The notes: generated from the letters alone by a model not told the origin. DNA of 64,000 nucleotides from Solirubrum puertoriconensis (GCF_001483135.1 NZ_LNAL01000005.1:62001-126000), one strand, 5' to 3'. Positions 8,645 through 17,359 are shown, counted from the stretch's first letter. Made by a program: numbers and translations.

Positions 8645-9531
8645 CCTACCGTCCGCTACTTTCCCTGCTGCTGTTGCTTGCTGCCCTGGCCCGTCCTGCT
8701 TTAAGTCAGCAGCCCGTGCTGAGTTTTGAGTCCCGGCAGGCCGTCGCCGCCTACCGCCTGGGGGTGGGGCAGCAGAAAACCACCCACCTGGTGTTTCCTT
8801 ACGCCGTCACCTACGTGGATCTGGGCAGCCGCGACATCATCGCCGCCCGGGCGGAAAGCGCCACCAACATCGTAAAAGTGAAAGCCAACCGGGCCGGCTT
8901 TCCCGAAACCAACATGACGGTGCTGGCCGCCGACGGTAAGCTGTATTCCTTTCTGGTGCACTACGAGCGCAATCCCCGGCTGCTAACCCTGGATCTCGGA
9001 GCCGGCGCCGGGCCGGGTGCCCCGCGGGTGCAGCTGCGCAACCAACCGGCCACCCAGCCCCAGCTGGAGCGGGCCGCCCGTCTTGCCCTGGCCAGAGCGC
9101 CGCGGGGCCGGGGTCGCACCCGGCAGGACATCCAGCTGCGGGCCGGGGAGCTGTACACCGACGGGCAGTCCTTTTTCCTGCCCCTGCACGCCCGCAACAA
9201 CTCGCGCGTTCCCTTCGACGTGGACTTTGTGCGCCTGTACCTGCAGGACCGCCGCCGGGTACGCCGGACGGCCGAGCAGCAGCGCTCCCTGCAGCCCTAC
9301 TACGTTTACAACGCTAGCCAGATCCAGCTGCCCGGGGGTGGGAAGCTAAGCCAGGTGCATGTGCTGCGCAAGTTTACTTTTCCGCCCAGCCAGCAGTTAA
9401 TGGTGGAGCTCTTCGAAAAAGGGGGCGGCCGCCACGTGACCCTGCCGCTGTCGCACCGGCGCGTGCTTCGTGCCCGGCCGGTGCCCGCTGAAACCCCGGA
9501 GCTGGCCAGCACGGCCGAGGGCCGCTTATAA
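8641..9531 (+). CDS. traN: Conjugative transfer protein TraN (VirB9-like, DUF4138)
   Basis: 296-residue secreted protein with a signal peptide ending near ALSQQ. The segment TTHLVFPYAVTYVDLGSRDIIA is the hallmark of TraN/DUF4138 proteins, the outer-membrane core components equivalent to VirB9. It is the last tra gene visible. Its stop codon TAA (9529-9531) lies inside the first iteron of the replication origin (9524-9543), so the transfer operon and the origin are fused with no spacer. Confidence 0.87.
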   Translation: MTYRPLLSLLLLLAALARPALSQQPVLSFESRQAVAAYRLGVGQQKTTHLVFPYAVTYVDLGSRDIIAARAESATNIVKVKANRAGFPETNMTVLAADGKLYSFLVHYERNPRLLTLDLGAGAGPGAPRVQLRNQPATQPQLERAARLALARAPRGRGRTRQDIQLRAGELYTDGQSFFLPLHARNNSRVPFDVDFVRLYLQDRRRVRRTAEQQRSLQPYYVYNASQIQLPGGGKLSQVHVLRKFTFPPSQQLMVELFEKGGGRHVTLPLSHRRVLRARPVPAETPELASTAEGRL

Positions 9532-9995
9532 AACCTTTCCTTTCAGATGAGCCCCTAGGAGCTTCGGGTTGACGCCCGCTTATAAAACCTTTCCTTTGGA
9601 GTGTTAGGGTAAGCTGTGCTCCAACCGTGCTGCAGCTTATAAAACCTTTCCTTTAGCGGGTAAGGCAGCGGCCCCGGCGCGTCCGGCTCGTGGCTTATAA
9701 AACCTTTCCTTTAAAGCATAATAGTCGTCTGCGCGCTGCAAAGGGCTTATGATTTCTTTCCTTTGGCTGCGGCACGCGCGGGCAGCATGCTCATGTTCCC
9801 AACCAGCGGCCTTTCCGGCCAGCCGCCAGCGGGCTTATAAAACCTTTCCTTTCAGTTATCCAGCTGTCGCTGGCACCTCCTGTCGGGCTTGTGCTAGTTG
9901 CCGGGCGCTTAGATGGTCGGCCCACGCTTATAAAACCTTTCCTTTTGCCCATATGCCGTTAAGGCGCTTACACAGGCTTATAAAACCTTTCCTTT
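9524..9995 (+). repeat. Iteron array A: eight direct repeats (probable oriV part)
   Basis: The 20-bp unit GCTTATAAAACCTTTCCTTT occurs seven times without mismatch, at 9524, 9578, 9635, 9693, 9833, 9926 and 9976. A degenerate copy (GCTTATGATTTCTTTCCTTT) is at 9745. Start-to-start distances are 54, 57, 58, 52, 88, 93 and 50 bp. Perfect short direct repeats beside a Rep_3-type initiator gene are the classical structure of an iteron-controlled plasmid origin. The intervening DNA is GC-rich and unrelated between units. No open frame here looks coding. Confidence 0.9.
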
Positions 9996-10133
9996 GGAGG
10001 TGCTGGTCTTAAGGCCCAGATGAAAGCTAATGGGGCACTGGTGAGGAGCAGAGGAGCAAATGGCTGCTAATAGGCGCTGTCTTAGGTAACATTGGAGGAT
10101 GACCACGCTTCGCCTTGGTAGGATCATTAGGTT

Positions 10134-10381
10134 AAAGGAAAGGGATTATAAGTCAATTATTAAATATATTGAAACATATATTGAAAAAGTGCAATCCCTT
10201 AGGTTGGCTGCGCATTTTTGCTGTGTTTTTGTTTTTTTCTTGTTGATCGGCCCTGCTTTGGCTATCCCCCCACCTTAATATACCCTTTTGCTGGAGCTTG
10301 ACACAATTTGTGAAGTATTTGTATTGTTTGTCTTATTTGCAGGGCTTGTAAGTTATTGATAAATAAGGAGCTGCGGGCGTT
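10134..10381. other. AT-rich candidate DNA-unwinding region
   Basis: This stretch is strikingly AT-rich against a GC-rich background. It starts with an inverted single iteron (rev. comp. CTTATAATCCCTTTCCTTT, 10134-10152) and contains ATATATTGAAA twice (10164-10174 and 10176-10186, a 12-bp period). Together with the flanking iteron arrays it is the best candidate for the melting region of the origin. I see no perfect DnaA box. Nothing in the 9996-10564 interval looks protein-coding. Confidence 0.6.
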
Positions 10382-10487
10382 TTGGGAAAGCTTTTATAAG
10401 CGAAAAGAAAGGGATTATAAGCCCTGCGGAAAGGTTTCATAAGCGAAAGGGAAGGGATCATAAGCGCTTGGGAAAGGTTTCATAAGC
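10382..10487 (-). repeat. Iteron array B: five phased inverted copies upstream of rep
   Basis: Five related 20-mers in the opposite orientation to array A start at 10382, 10403, 10425, 10446 and 10468, that is every 21 or 22 bp, two helical turns. On the minus strand they read GCTTATAAAAGCTTTCCCAA, GCTTATAATCCCTTTCTTTT, GCTTATGAAACCTTTCCGCA, GCTTATGATCCCTTCCCTTT and GCTTATGAAACCTTTCCCAA. A decayed sixth copy may continue to about 10508. The array ends about 77 bp before the rep ATG, so it probably serves both initiation and Rep autorepression. Confidence 0.85.
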
Positions 10488-10564
10488 GAAAGGAAAGAAT
10501 ATAGGGAAAAACTTTCCTTAGCTCTTTCCGTTTGCTTAGCTTAGCTCGTCTTTTCCCCTCTACT

Positions 10565-11491
10565 ATGAAGCAAAGCGACTCGGCCGCCATTGAGATCCGG
10601 CAGCACAACGCCATCACCACGGCCCGTTACGAGATGACGGCCTGCGAGATGGACGTGGTCTTCTATCTGCTTTCCCTGCTGAAAAAAGAAGACCGCACGG
10701 GGACGCTTTACAAGGTGCGGGTAAAGGATCTGGAAAGCCTGACCGGCCGGCAGTGGAACTACCAGCAGTTTCTCGAGGCGACATCCTCGCTGCGCACCCG
10801 CGAGTACGTGATCGAGGACAAAAAGCGCCTGTTGCAGGTAGGCTTGCTGGCTTCGGCCGAATACCTCAAGGGTGAAGGGGTAATTGAGCTGGAAATTTCG
10901 GAAAAGATCCGGCCTTACCTCATCGACCTGAAAAACAACTTTACTTCCTACCGCCTGCAGGCGGCCTTCTCCCTGTCGAGCAAGTACGCCAAGCGCATCT
11001 ACCAGATTGCCTCGCAGTGGAAGGACGTGGGTGAGAGCAAGACCTTTACTATCTCGGACTTCAAGGTGATGCTGCACCTCAAGGACCCCAAGGGCATCGA
11101 GTCGGAGCAGTACACCAAGGTGTCCATGTTCCAGAAGTTCGTGCTCGATGTCGCGGTTAAGCAGATCAACCAGCACACCGACCTGCAGATTCAGTACGAG
11201 CTTATCAAGAAGGGCCGCTCGTTTGAAAGCATCCGCTTTTTCATCAAGCAGCAGACCCCGCACCAGCTGCCCCTGCAGTTTGAGCGCCCCGCCGAGGACG
11301 GCAAGGTAGAGCTGGCCCGCCAGCACCTCAAAACCCTGGGCATCGTCGATCCCCAGCTGGTTGACCGCATTCTGGGCGAGGACCGGCTGGTCGGCGAAGT
11401 CAACGCTTTTGCCTACAAGCTGAAAACCCAGAAGATCAAGGCCGAGAAAAACCCCGCCGGCCTGCTGCTCAAGGTGCTGGGCTTGCGCTAA
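10565..11491 (+). CDS. Plasmid replication initiator, Rep_3 family
   Basis: 308-residue initiator that should bind the adjacent iterons and start plasmid replication. The N-terminal winged-helix part contains IRQHNAITTARYEMTACEMDV and FYLLSLL followed by KVRVKDLESLTGR; the second winged helix contains SFSLSSKYAKRIYQIASQWK-like sequence (AAFSLSSKYAKRIYQIASQW) with FTISDFKVMLHL. This is the two-winged-helix layout of RepB/RepE (PF01051) proteins. ATG 10565 is chosen because the upstream in-frame extension (TTG 10532) has no homologous character. It converges with the downstream hydrolase gene, leaving 12 bp between stops. Confidence 0.9.
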   Translation: MKQSDSAAIEIRQHNAITTARYEMTACEMDVVFYLLSLLKKEDRTGTLYKVRVKDLESLTGRQWNYQQFLEATSSLRTREYVIEDKKRLLQVGLLASAEYLKGEGVIELEISEKIRPYLIDLKNNFTSYRLQAAFSLSSKYAKRIYQIASQWKDVGESKTFTISDFKVMLHLKDPKGIESEQYTKVSMFQKFVLDVAVKQINQHTDLQIQYELIKKGRSFESIRFFIKQQTPHQLPLQFERPAEDGKVELARQHLKTLGIVDPQLVDRILGEDRLVGEVNAFAYKLKTQKIKAEKNPAGLLLKVLGLR

Positions 11492-11503
11492 GCCGCCCTC
11501 ACC

Positions 11504-12514
11504 CTAGCGCAGCGGCGCCAGAAAGGCATCTACCCTGGCCGCAAAGTCCGGGTGGGTGTGCACCCCGTGGTGGTCCCGGCCCTCGTAACGAAAGTATTCC
11601 ACCTCCGTTTCCCGGCCCAGCGAACGCAACGCCTCGTGCAGCCGCTCGCCTTCCGCCGGCGGCACGATGTAATCCCGGCTGCCGAGGTGAAGCTGCACCC
11701 GGGGCAACCGCGCGGCAAAGTATAACGGGGAGCTGGCCAGCAGGCGGTGGCGGGCCTGGGCCAGCGTGATGCGCCCCTCCCGGAGCTCCTGCAGAAACTG
11801 CAGCTGGTAGGTAGGATCGTTCACGTGAGACCTGGTCAAACCCAGCAGGTCGGTGGGGCCTACCACGTCGATGGCCCGCCGTACCCGGGCGTCGCGCTCC
11901 GCCAGCAGCAAAGCCACCGTGCCGCCCCGGCTGCCCCCGCGCAGGGCAATGCGCCCGGTGTCGGCACCCGGTACGGTGGCAAGCACGACGTTCAGCAGGG
12001 CCTGCGCATCGTCGGCTGCGCCATCAAACGCTTCGCCGAGCGGGCCCTCCGATACGGGCCGGTCGTAGCTGCGGCCGTCGACGATCACCCGCAGGCCTTG
12101 CCCCCGAAAGGCTATCCAAGCCTGGATAAAAGGCGAAGGTGCCGCCGTGGCGCTGCCGGCTGGCCGTAGCTCGATTGCCTGGGACTCGGCTGTAAACCCG
12201 CCAAAGTGCAGCTGCACCGGGTGAGGCCCCAACCCGCCCGGCACGAATACGGCCGCCTGGGTGCGGTAAGCTCCGGTTAGAAACGAGATAAAGCGCAGCT
12301 CCGCCCCCGCGGAAAGCGGTATGGTCTGCTCCAGCTGGTAACCCTTGGGGGCTAGATTACGGGCTGCCCAGTCGGTTTGCACCGCGGCCAGCTCAGCGGG
12401 GGTAGGTGGGGCAAACAAAGCGTTCTTGTCGATGCCCTCCAGGTAGTCGTCTTTTTTACAAGCCACCGCGGCCAGCAGCAGGGCGGCGGAAAGGTAAAGG
12501 CGCAGTTGTTTCAT
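11504..12514 (-). CDS. Lipoprotein alpha/beta hydrolase
   Basis: 336-residue lipoprotein with lipobox AAVAC near residue 19 followed by KKDD. The alpha/beta-hydrolase fold is indicated by the nucleophile elbow GGSRGG at residues 193-198 (Ser195), a following VVGPTDLLGLT segment, DYIVPP (acid loop) and the terminal GRDHHGVHT with the likely catalytic His. It resembles prolyl oligopeptidase-type or carboxylesterase-type peptidases; the substrate cannot be told. ATG at 12514 is preferred over the longer frame because the lipoprotein signal begins there. Confidence 0.75.
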   Translation of the reverse strand: MKQLRLYLSAALLLAAVACKKDDYLEGIDKNALFAPPTPAELAAVQTDWAARNLAPKGYQLEQTIPLSAGAELRFISFLTGAYRTQAAVFVPGGLGPHPVQLHFGGFTAESQAIELRPAGSATAAPSPFIQAWIAFRGQGLRVIVDGRSYDRPVSEGPLGEAFDGAADDAQALLNVVLATVPGADTGRIALRGGSRGGTVALLLAERDARVRRAIDVVGPTDLLGLTRSHVNDPTYQLQFLQELREGRITLAQARHRLLASSPLYFAARLPRVQLHLGSRDYIVPPAEGERLHEALRSLGRETEVEYFRYEGRDHHGVHTHPDFAARVDAFLAPLR

Positions 12515-12634
12515 TAATCGAGGGAGCCTCGGGTTAAGCCAGGGGTTGCAAAGAACTGTCCCGCGCCCGGGCCAGGTAAACCGAAGCCGGATCACGCTTA
12601 ACCCGTTAAAATCTTAGCTTGCCGCGCCGCGAGC

Positions 12635-13069
12635 TTACGAGTTCTCTACCCGCTCGCGAATCTGCGCCAGCCAGATCAAGGCCGAGTCCGGGGTAGCAAA
12701 CCACTCGGTGCGCACCCCGGGCCGCAGCACATCCAGGGGCTGCACGTAGCCTTGGGCATCGAGGTCCACCTCCTGTCCCGGAGGCAGCAGCATGGCGATG
12801 GCCACGATGCCGGGCAGCGTTTCCTCTACCCGTGGAAAGTAATCTTCCCGCATCCAGGTGTGCAAGGCATCCGAATAGCCCTGCAGGGGCAGCTCGCCCG
12901 CCAGCAGCCAGTACCGGCAGCCGTGCTGCTGCGCCTGAACCAGCACCAGCTCCACGCTGGCGGTAATCTCCTCTTCCGTGAGCAGGCGCCGGGTCGTGCC
13001 CCGCAGCAGGGGCGGGTTTGCGGTGTACTCGACCGTGTAGAAGTCCAGCAGGGTGTAAGCCGATTCCAT
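12635..13069 (-). CDS. Orphan cytoplasmic protein, paralogue of the gene at 47110
   Basis: 144-residue soluble protein without signal peptide or membrane segment (MESAYTLLDFYTVEYTANPP start). I do not recognise a named domain. Its plan resembles the orphan protein at 47110-47544: a Cys plus hydrophobic strand (CRYWLLAGE), a loop containing a WMREDYFPR motif against CARDWAPR, a central hydrophobic strand, and a terminal ALIWLAQIRER against AQAWLRERRE. ATG 13069 is chosen because a TACTTTTG promoter box lies just upstream inside the longer frame. Function unknown. Confidence 0.6.
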   Translation of the reverse strand: MESAYTLLDFYTVEYTANPPLLRGTTRRLLTEEEITASVELVLVQAQQHGCRYWLLAGELPLQGYSDALHTWMREDYFPRVEETLPGIVAIAMLLPPGQEVDLDAQGYVQPLDVLRPGVRTEWFATPDSALIWLAQIRERVENS

Positions 13070-13075
13070 AATTGG

Positions 13076-13083
13076 CAAAAGTA
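13076..13083 (-). promoter_or_regulatory. Bacteroidetes -7 promoter box (TACTTTTG)
   Basis: On the minus strand TACTTTTGCC is followed by four bases and then ATG at 13069. This matches the TAnnTTTG -7 consensus of Bacteroidetes sigma factors and would place the transcript start within a few bases of the ATG. No good -33 TTG is seen at the usual spacing. Confidence 0.4.
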
Positions 13084-13222
13084 AACTCATTCTTGGCCAG
13101 GTGCCGATTCTCGGAGCGCGGCCGTAATAAATCGAGACTGATCTTTGGTGAGTTATTGCTGATAATCAATGCGTAGCTGCGGAAATCTTTTCATCTTATA
13201 GCTCTAACATGCTGCTAGGGTT

Positions 13223-13585
13223 ATGGTCACGACAACGCAGGTTAAGCTGGAGCTGGAGCAGGAGCTGCGCCTGCGTTCGCGCGGCAGTATGCCAATGCCG
13301 GTATTGGACGCTCTGCTCGACCAGCTCCATCCCGCGGTGGAGGCCGTTGCGGGCTACGGACCCCGCGGGCTTAAGCCCGCCGCCGCGCCCTGGCCGGAGC
13401 CTGCCCTGGCCTTCGAGGCAACCTGGCCGGATACCCGCACGCTCACCGTGGCATTGCGGCAGTGCCCCCGCCAGGGATCCCAGGCCCAGGTAACTCTATA
13501 CCAATCGGGCAAGCTGGCCATGGCCCTGGGCTGCCAGCCCGAACAGCTGGCTTCCACGGTGACCCTGTGCCTGAGCAGGCAGTAA
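13223..13585 (+). CDS. Hypothetical protein
   Basis: 120-residue soluble protein with no signal peptide or membrane helix. The N-terminal half is helical and charged (KLELEQELRLRSRGSMPMPVLDALLDQLHP); the C-terminal half is predicted beta-rich (TLTVALRQ, QVTLYQSGKLAMALG). It is transcribed divergently from the orphan gene at 12635-13069, with 150 bp between them, and ends about 50 bp before a strong hairpin. No family recognised. GC-rich codon use agrees with the neighbours, so I regard it as a real gene. Confidence 0.5.
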   Translation: MVTTTQVKLELEQELRLRSRGSMPMPVLDALLDQLHPAVEAVAGYGPRGLKPAAAPWPEPALAFEATWPDTRTLTVALRQCPRQGSQAQVTLYQSGKLAMALGCQPEQLASTVTLCLSRQ

Positions 13586-13633
13586 GCTTACCCGTTTAGA
13601 CCGGCCTTTTTAATTAGTTCATGCTCACTACGT

Positions 13634-13660
13634 GACCCGGCGGGCATTGCCCGCCGGGTC
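13634..13660. terminator. Perfect 12-bp hairpin between convergent genes
   Basis: GACCCGGCGGGC and GCCCGCCGGGTC form a perfect 12-bp stem with the three-base loop ATT. It lies between the convergent genes ending at 13585 and 13755. Neither side has a T-tract, so it may be a weak bidirectional terminator or a protein-binding palindrome. Confidence 0.5.
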
Positions 13661-13754
13661 AGTGGCTTGGGGGAGCTTAGGTTGCCTAGCCGGAAAATAC
13701 GGGTCCGACGGGCGCGACGTCGAAGCGCATTTGCCCCTTGGGCGGCACAATGTC

Positions 13755-14219
13755 TTAGCCGGGGTTAGCTGCGGGCCGCTTACGGCTGCGGCGGACGGGA
13801 ACCGGGGTGGGAGGCGTGGCGGGGCCTTCAGCCGCGGAAGCGACCTCCTCCGGAACCAGGGACTGCTCAGCCCGGCTTTTTTCCTGCCGGGCCCGCAGCT
13901 TGGCTGCCTTGTCGGCCAGTTCGGCGGCGCTTTGCTGCAGGCGATCGGCCGAGCGATCGTCGGCGGGCGCATCCTCGCCCAGGTAGGTGTTAACTACGCC
14001 CAGCAGCTCCTCGGTCAGCCGCTGCCGCGCGGCCTGGGGCCCGGCCTTGGCTTCGCGCCGGGCCAGCTTGGCTTGCTGCAGCTGAATCTGTTCAGCTAAT
14101 CGGCGAATGGCCTTGGCCACGCCCCGGGGCACGTCCCCGCCGGCGGGGGTTATGGGTTGGATTAGCGGCGACAGGCAACTGAGCAGGTCAGCCAAGAGCT
14201 CTTTCTTTTTAGTTGACAT
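13755..14219 (-). CDS. Hypothetical helical protein
   Basis: 154-residue soluble protein rich in Ala, Lys, Arg, Glu and Gln. The middle (about residues 35-115) is a predicted long helix or coiled coil (LAEQIQLQQAKLARREAKAGP...SAAELADKAAKLRARQEKSRAE) and the C-terminus is a Pro/Arg-rich basic tail (VPVRRSRKRPAANPG), which could bind nucleic acid. There is no signal peptide. A DNA-associated or plasmid-maintenance role is conceivable but unproven. Confidence 0.55.
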   Translation of the reverse strand: MSTKKKELLADLLSCLSPLIQPITPAGGDVPRGVAKAIRRLAEQIQLQQAKLARREAKAGPQAARQRLTEELLGVVNTYLGEDAPADDRSADRLQQSAAELADKAAKLRARQEKSRAEQSLVPEEVASAAEGPATPPTPVPVRRSRKRPAANPG

Positions 14220-14485
14220 AGGTGTGGGGGGTAGCTTGGGCGGTGCGGCATAGCCGACCGCAGGGCAAGATTACGCAATCGCCAAGCCCTTCCGGTTAAG
14301 CCAGGATTAAGGGAACCCGGCAATCACCAGACTGCTTAGCAAAATTATTCCGGTTACTAAACCCAACTGTATGACAATCAGGCATATGAATTTATAAGTT
14401 GCGCTGTTTTATTAATGGTTTGGTAATGCTGGCGACACGCTCAAGCAACACTGTCCGGGGAATTTTGCGGCATAGTTTCTTGATC

Positions 14486-17359
14486 ATGGTACAGCAATTT
14501 TCCCGGGCCACCTTGGCCGCCCTGCTGGTGTCGGGCAGCAGCGTAGCCGCCGTCGCCCAAACCGGAACCATCAAAGGCACCATCCGGGACGAGGCAACTC
14601 AGGAGCCGGTTATCGGAGCCAGCATCGGCGTCGCCGGAACCACCATCGGCACCGCTACGGACCTGGATGGTAACTTCACGCTGACCAAGATTCCAGCCGG
14701 AACCCACTCGCTGGTAGTGTCCTACATCTCCTACGAAAAGAAAACCCTGCCGGGACTGGTCGTTGAACCGGGCAGGGTGGTGGTGGTCAACACCGGCCTG
14801 AAAAGCGCTTCTTCCCAGATCGCGGAAGTTGTCGTCACCGGCCAGCGCCAGACGTACACGGACATCGCCGTAATCAGCGAGGTGCGCAATGCCCAGCTCG
14901 TAGCCTCCGGGGTATCCTCCGAGCAGATCGTCAAGTCCCAGGACCGGGACGCCGCCCAGATCGCTCGTCGCGTGCCCGGCGTGTCCATCCAGGACAACCG
15001 CTTCGTGCTGGTGCGTGGCCTGACCCAGCGCTACAACGCCGTTATGCTCAACGACGTGCTCACTCCCAGCTCGGAAGTGGACACCCGTGCCTTTGCCTTC
15101 GACATGGTGCCCAGCAACGTGATCGACCGCATGCTCATCTTCAAGTCCGGCTCGGCCGAGCTCCCCGGCGACTTTGCCGGCGGGGTAATCAAGCTGTACA
15201 CCAAGCGGGCCCCGGCGGAGAACTTTGCCAACTTCAGCCTGGCGGGCGGCTACCGCGCCGGCACGAGCCTGCAGACCGTGCAGCAGTACCAGGGGGGCAA
15301 GTATGACTGGCTGGGCGTAGACTCGGGCAAGCGCACCATTCCCGATAACTGGCCCGACCGCCTAAGCGACGAGTACTCCGCCCCGCTGCGCGCCGCCTTC
15401 GGGCGGCAGCTGCCCAACCGCTGGCAGGTGCGCTCCCGCACCGCCGCCCCGGATTTGCGCTTAAGCTTTAACCTGGGCCGCCGTTTTGACCTCGGTCCCC
15501 TCGAGGCCGGTACGCTGACCAGCCTGAACTACGGCAACTACCACGTGGCCAACACGGCGCGGCTTAAGTTTTTCGAAAACGGCCAGGACCGCAACCAGCT
15601 GGCTTCCTACTACGATGACCACGTCTACAACAACGAAGTGCGGCTGGGGCTGGTGCAGAACTTCTGGCTGCGTCTGAACCCGCGCCACACCTTCGAGTTC
15701 AAGAACCTGTTCAACCAGCTGGGCGCGGCCGAAACGGTAGTGCGGGAAGGCCAGGACATCACCCAGACCAGCAACGACGTGCGCGCTTACTCCCAGCGCT
15801 TTGAAAGCCGGAGCATCTACTCCGGCCAGCTGCTGGGCACCCACGAGCTGGGCAACGACAAAACCTCGGTTAACTGGGCGGCGGGCTTTGCCTACACCCA
15901 CCGCACCGAGCCAGACTGGCGCCGGGTGCGCTACATCCGCCCCATCGGCGGCATCAACGGCGACGGCAGCCCGGCCCCCTACGGCGTTTCCACCCCGGCC
16001 GACCCCAGCCTGACCGAATCAGGGCGCTACTTCTCCAAGCTCAACGAGCGGGTCAGCACCCTGGCCGTGAACCTGGTGCACGCATTCACCGGCGACAGCA
16101 CCCGGGAGGAAGGCGGCATCAAGCTGAAAGCCGGCCTCTACGCCGAGCGCAAGGACCGCGACTTCAACGCCCGCTTTTTCGGCTACACCAGCGTCGGCAA
16201 CACCAGCGTCATCCGCACGCTGCCGGTCGGGGAGGTGTTCGCCCCGGAAAACCTGACCGGGCAGCCGGGCTTCTTTACCCTGGAGGAAGGAACCGACCCA
16301 AACGACTCCTACTCGGCTCTTAACAACCAGCTCGCCGGCTACGCGAGCCTGACGGTACCGGTGGGCAAGTTTACCGGCACGGCCGGCCTGCGCGCCGAGC
16401 TCAACGACCAGCAGGTAAGCAGCGCCCTGCGGGGTGGGGGCCTCACCAACGGCGGCCGCCGCGTGCTCTCGCCGCTGCCCTCGCTGAACGTGGCCTACAA
16501 CCTCAGCGACCGCGCCCTGGTGCGGGCGGCCTACGCGGCGACCATCAACCGCCCGGAGTTCCGCGAGCTGGCGCCCTTCCGCTTCTACGACTTCAACCTC
16601 AACGCCGACATTCAAGGCAACTACGACCTGAGAACGGCCCGGGTCCAGAACCTGGATCTGCGCTGGGAGCTCTACCCCAGCACCGGGGAATCTGTTTCAA
16701 TCGGGGCCTTCTACAAGCGCTTCCGCAACCCGATTGAAAACTACCTGCTCACCACCGCTACCGGCGCAAACTCCCTGAGCTACGCTTTCGTGAACACGCA
16801 GTCCGCCCAGAACTACGGGGTGGAGGTAGAAGTGCGCAAGTCGCTGAGCACGCTGACCAGCCTGCCCTGGCTGCAGCGCTTCTCGCTCGTGGGCAACGCC
16901 TCCTACATCTTCAGCCGCATCGATTTGGGCGAAGTGGTTAACGTACCGGACGCGAGCGGCCGGGTGACCCCGCAAAACGTAAGCGACACGCAGACCCGGC
17001 GCCGTCCTCTGCAAAACCAGTCGCCCTACCTGATCAACCTCGGCGCCTACTACGCCAACGAGGAGCGCGGCACCCAGGTCTCGCTGCTTTACAACGTAGC
17101 CGGCCCGCGCATCTACGCCGTGGGCACGGTGGTCAACCCCACCGTTTTCGAAGCCTCGCGCAACGTGCTGGACCTGGTCGCTACCAAGCGCCTGGCCAAG
17201 CACTGGGAGCTGCGCGCCGCCTGGCAGGACATCTTCAACCAGCCCGTGCGCCTGGCCCAGGACAGCAACCGCGACGGCAAGTTCACCAGTGGGGACCAGA
17301 CCGTGCGCACTTTCCGCCGGGGCTCCAACACCACCCTGGGCTTGACCTTCAGCTGGTAA
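14486..17359 (+). CDS. TonB-dependent outer-membrane receptor
   Basis: 957-residue outer-membrane receptor. The signal peptide (about 1-24, ending VAAVAQ) is followed by a carboxypeptidase-regulatory-like domain (about 27-112, GTIRDEATQEPVIGASI), a plug domain (about 150-235, IARRVPGVSIQDNRFVLVRGL) and a beta-barrel running to the terminal Trp (LGLTFSW). ATG 14486 is preferred to the ORF start at 14399, which would place 29 residues before the signal peptide. It is followed after 42 bp by a beta-helix-like lipoprotein gene, an arrangement suggesting a receptor with a surface-exposed partner. The ligand cannot be predicted; the plug has the RGL/RY type seen in many Bacteroidetes receptors. Confidence 0.88.
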   Translation: MVQQFSRATLAALLVSGSSVAAVAQTGTIKGTIRDEATQEPVIGASIGVAGTTIGTATDLDGNFTLTKIPAGTHSLVVSYISYEKKTLPGLVVEPGRVVVVNTGLKSASSQIAEVVVTGQRQTYTDIAVISEVRNAQLVASGVSSEQIVKSQDRDAAQIARRVPGVSIQDNRFVLVRGLTQRYNAVMLNDVLTPSSEVDTRAFAFDMVPSNVIDRMLIFKSGSAELPGDFAGGVIKLYTKRAPAENFANFSLAGGYRAGTSLQTVQQYQGGKYDWLGVDSGKRTIPDNWPDRLSDEYSAPLRAAFGRQLPNRWQVRSRTAAPDLRLSFNLGRRFDLGPLEAGTLTSLNYGNYHVANTARLKFFENGQDRNQLASYYDDHVYNNEVRLGLVQNFWLRLNPRHTFEFKNLFNQLGAAETVVREGQDITQTSNDVRAYSQRFESRSIYSGQLLGTHELGNDKTSVNWAAGFAYTHRTEPDWRRVRYIRPIGGINGDGSPAPYGVSTPADPSLTESGRYFSKLNERVSTLAVNLVHAFTGDSTREEGGIKLKAGLYAERKDRDFNARFFGYTSVGNTSVIRTLPVGEVFAPENLTGQPGFFTLEEGTDPNDSYSALNNQLAGYASLTVPVGKFTGTAGLRAELNDQQVSSALRGGGLTNGGRRVLSPLPSLNVAYNLSDRALVRAAYAATINRPEFRELAPFRFYDFNLNADIQGNYDLRTARVQNLDLRWELYPSTGESVSIGAFYKRFRNPIENYLLTTATGANSLSYAFVNTQSAQNYGVEVEVRKSLSTLTSLPWLQRFSLVGNASYIFSRIDLGEVVNVPDASGRVTPQNVSDTQTRRRPLQNQSPYLINLGAYYANEERGTQVSLLYNVAGPRIYAVGTVVNPTVFEASRNVLDLVATKRLAKHWELRAAWQDIFNQPVRLAQDSNRDGKFTSGDQTVRTFRRGSNTTLGLTFSW

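Noticed and set aside
9524-9995. Regular 20-bp repeats considered as a CRISPR array
   Set aside because: Spacers vary from about 30 to 73 bp, the repeats lack a palindromic stem, no cas gene is present, and a Rep_3 gene lies next door. Iterons explain them better.
12606-13169. Longer overlapping minus-strand frame over the orphan gene
   Set aside because: The alternative frame at 12635-13069 has better protein character and a promoter box at its start; the longer frame is Arg/Gly-rich shadow.
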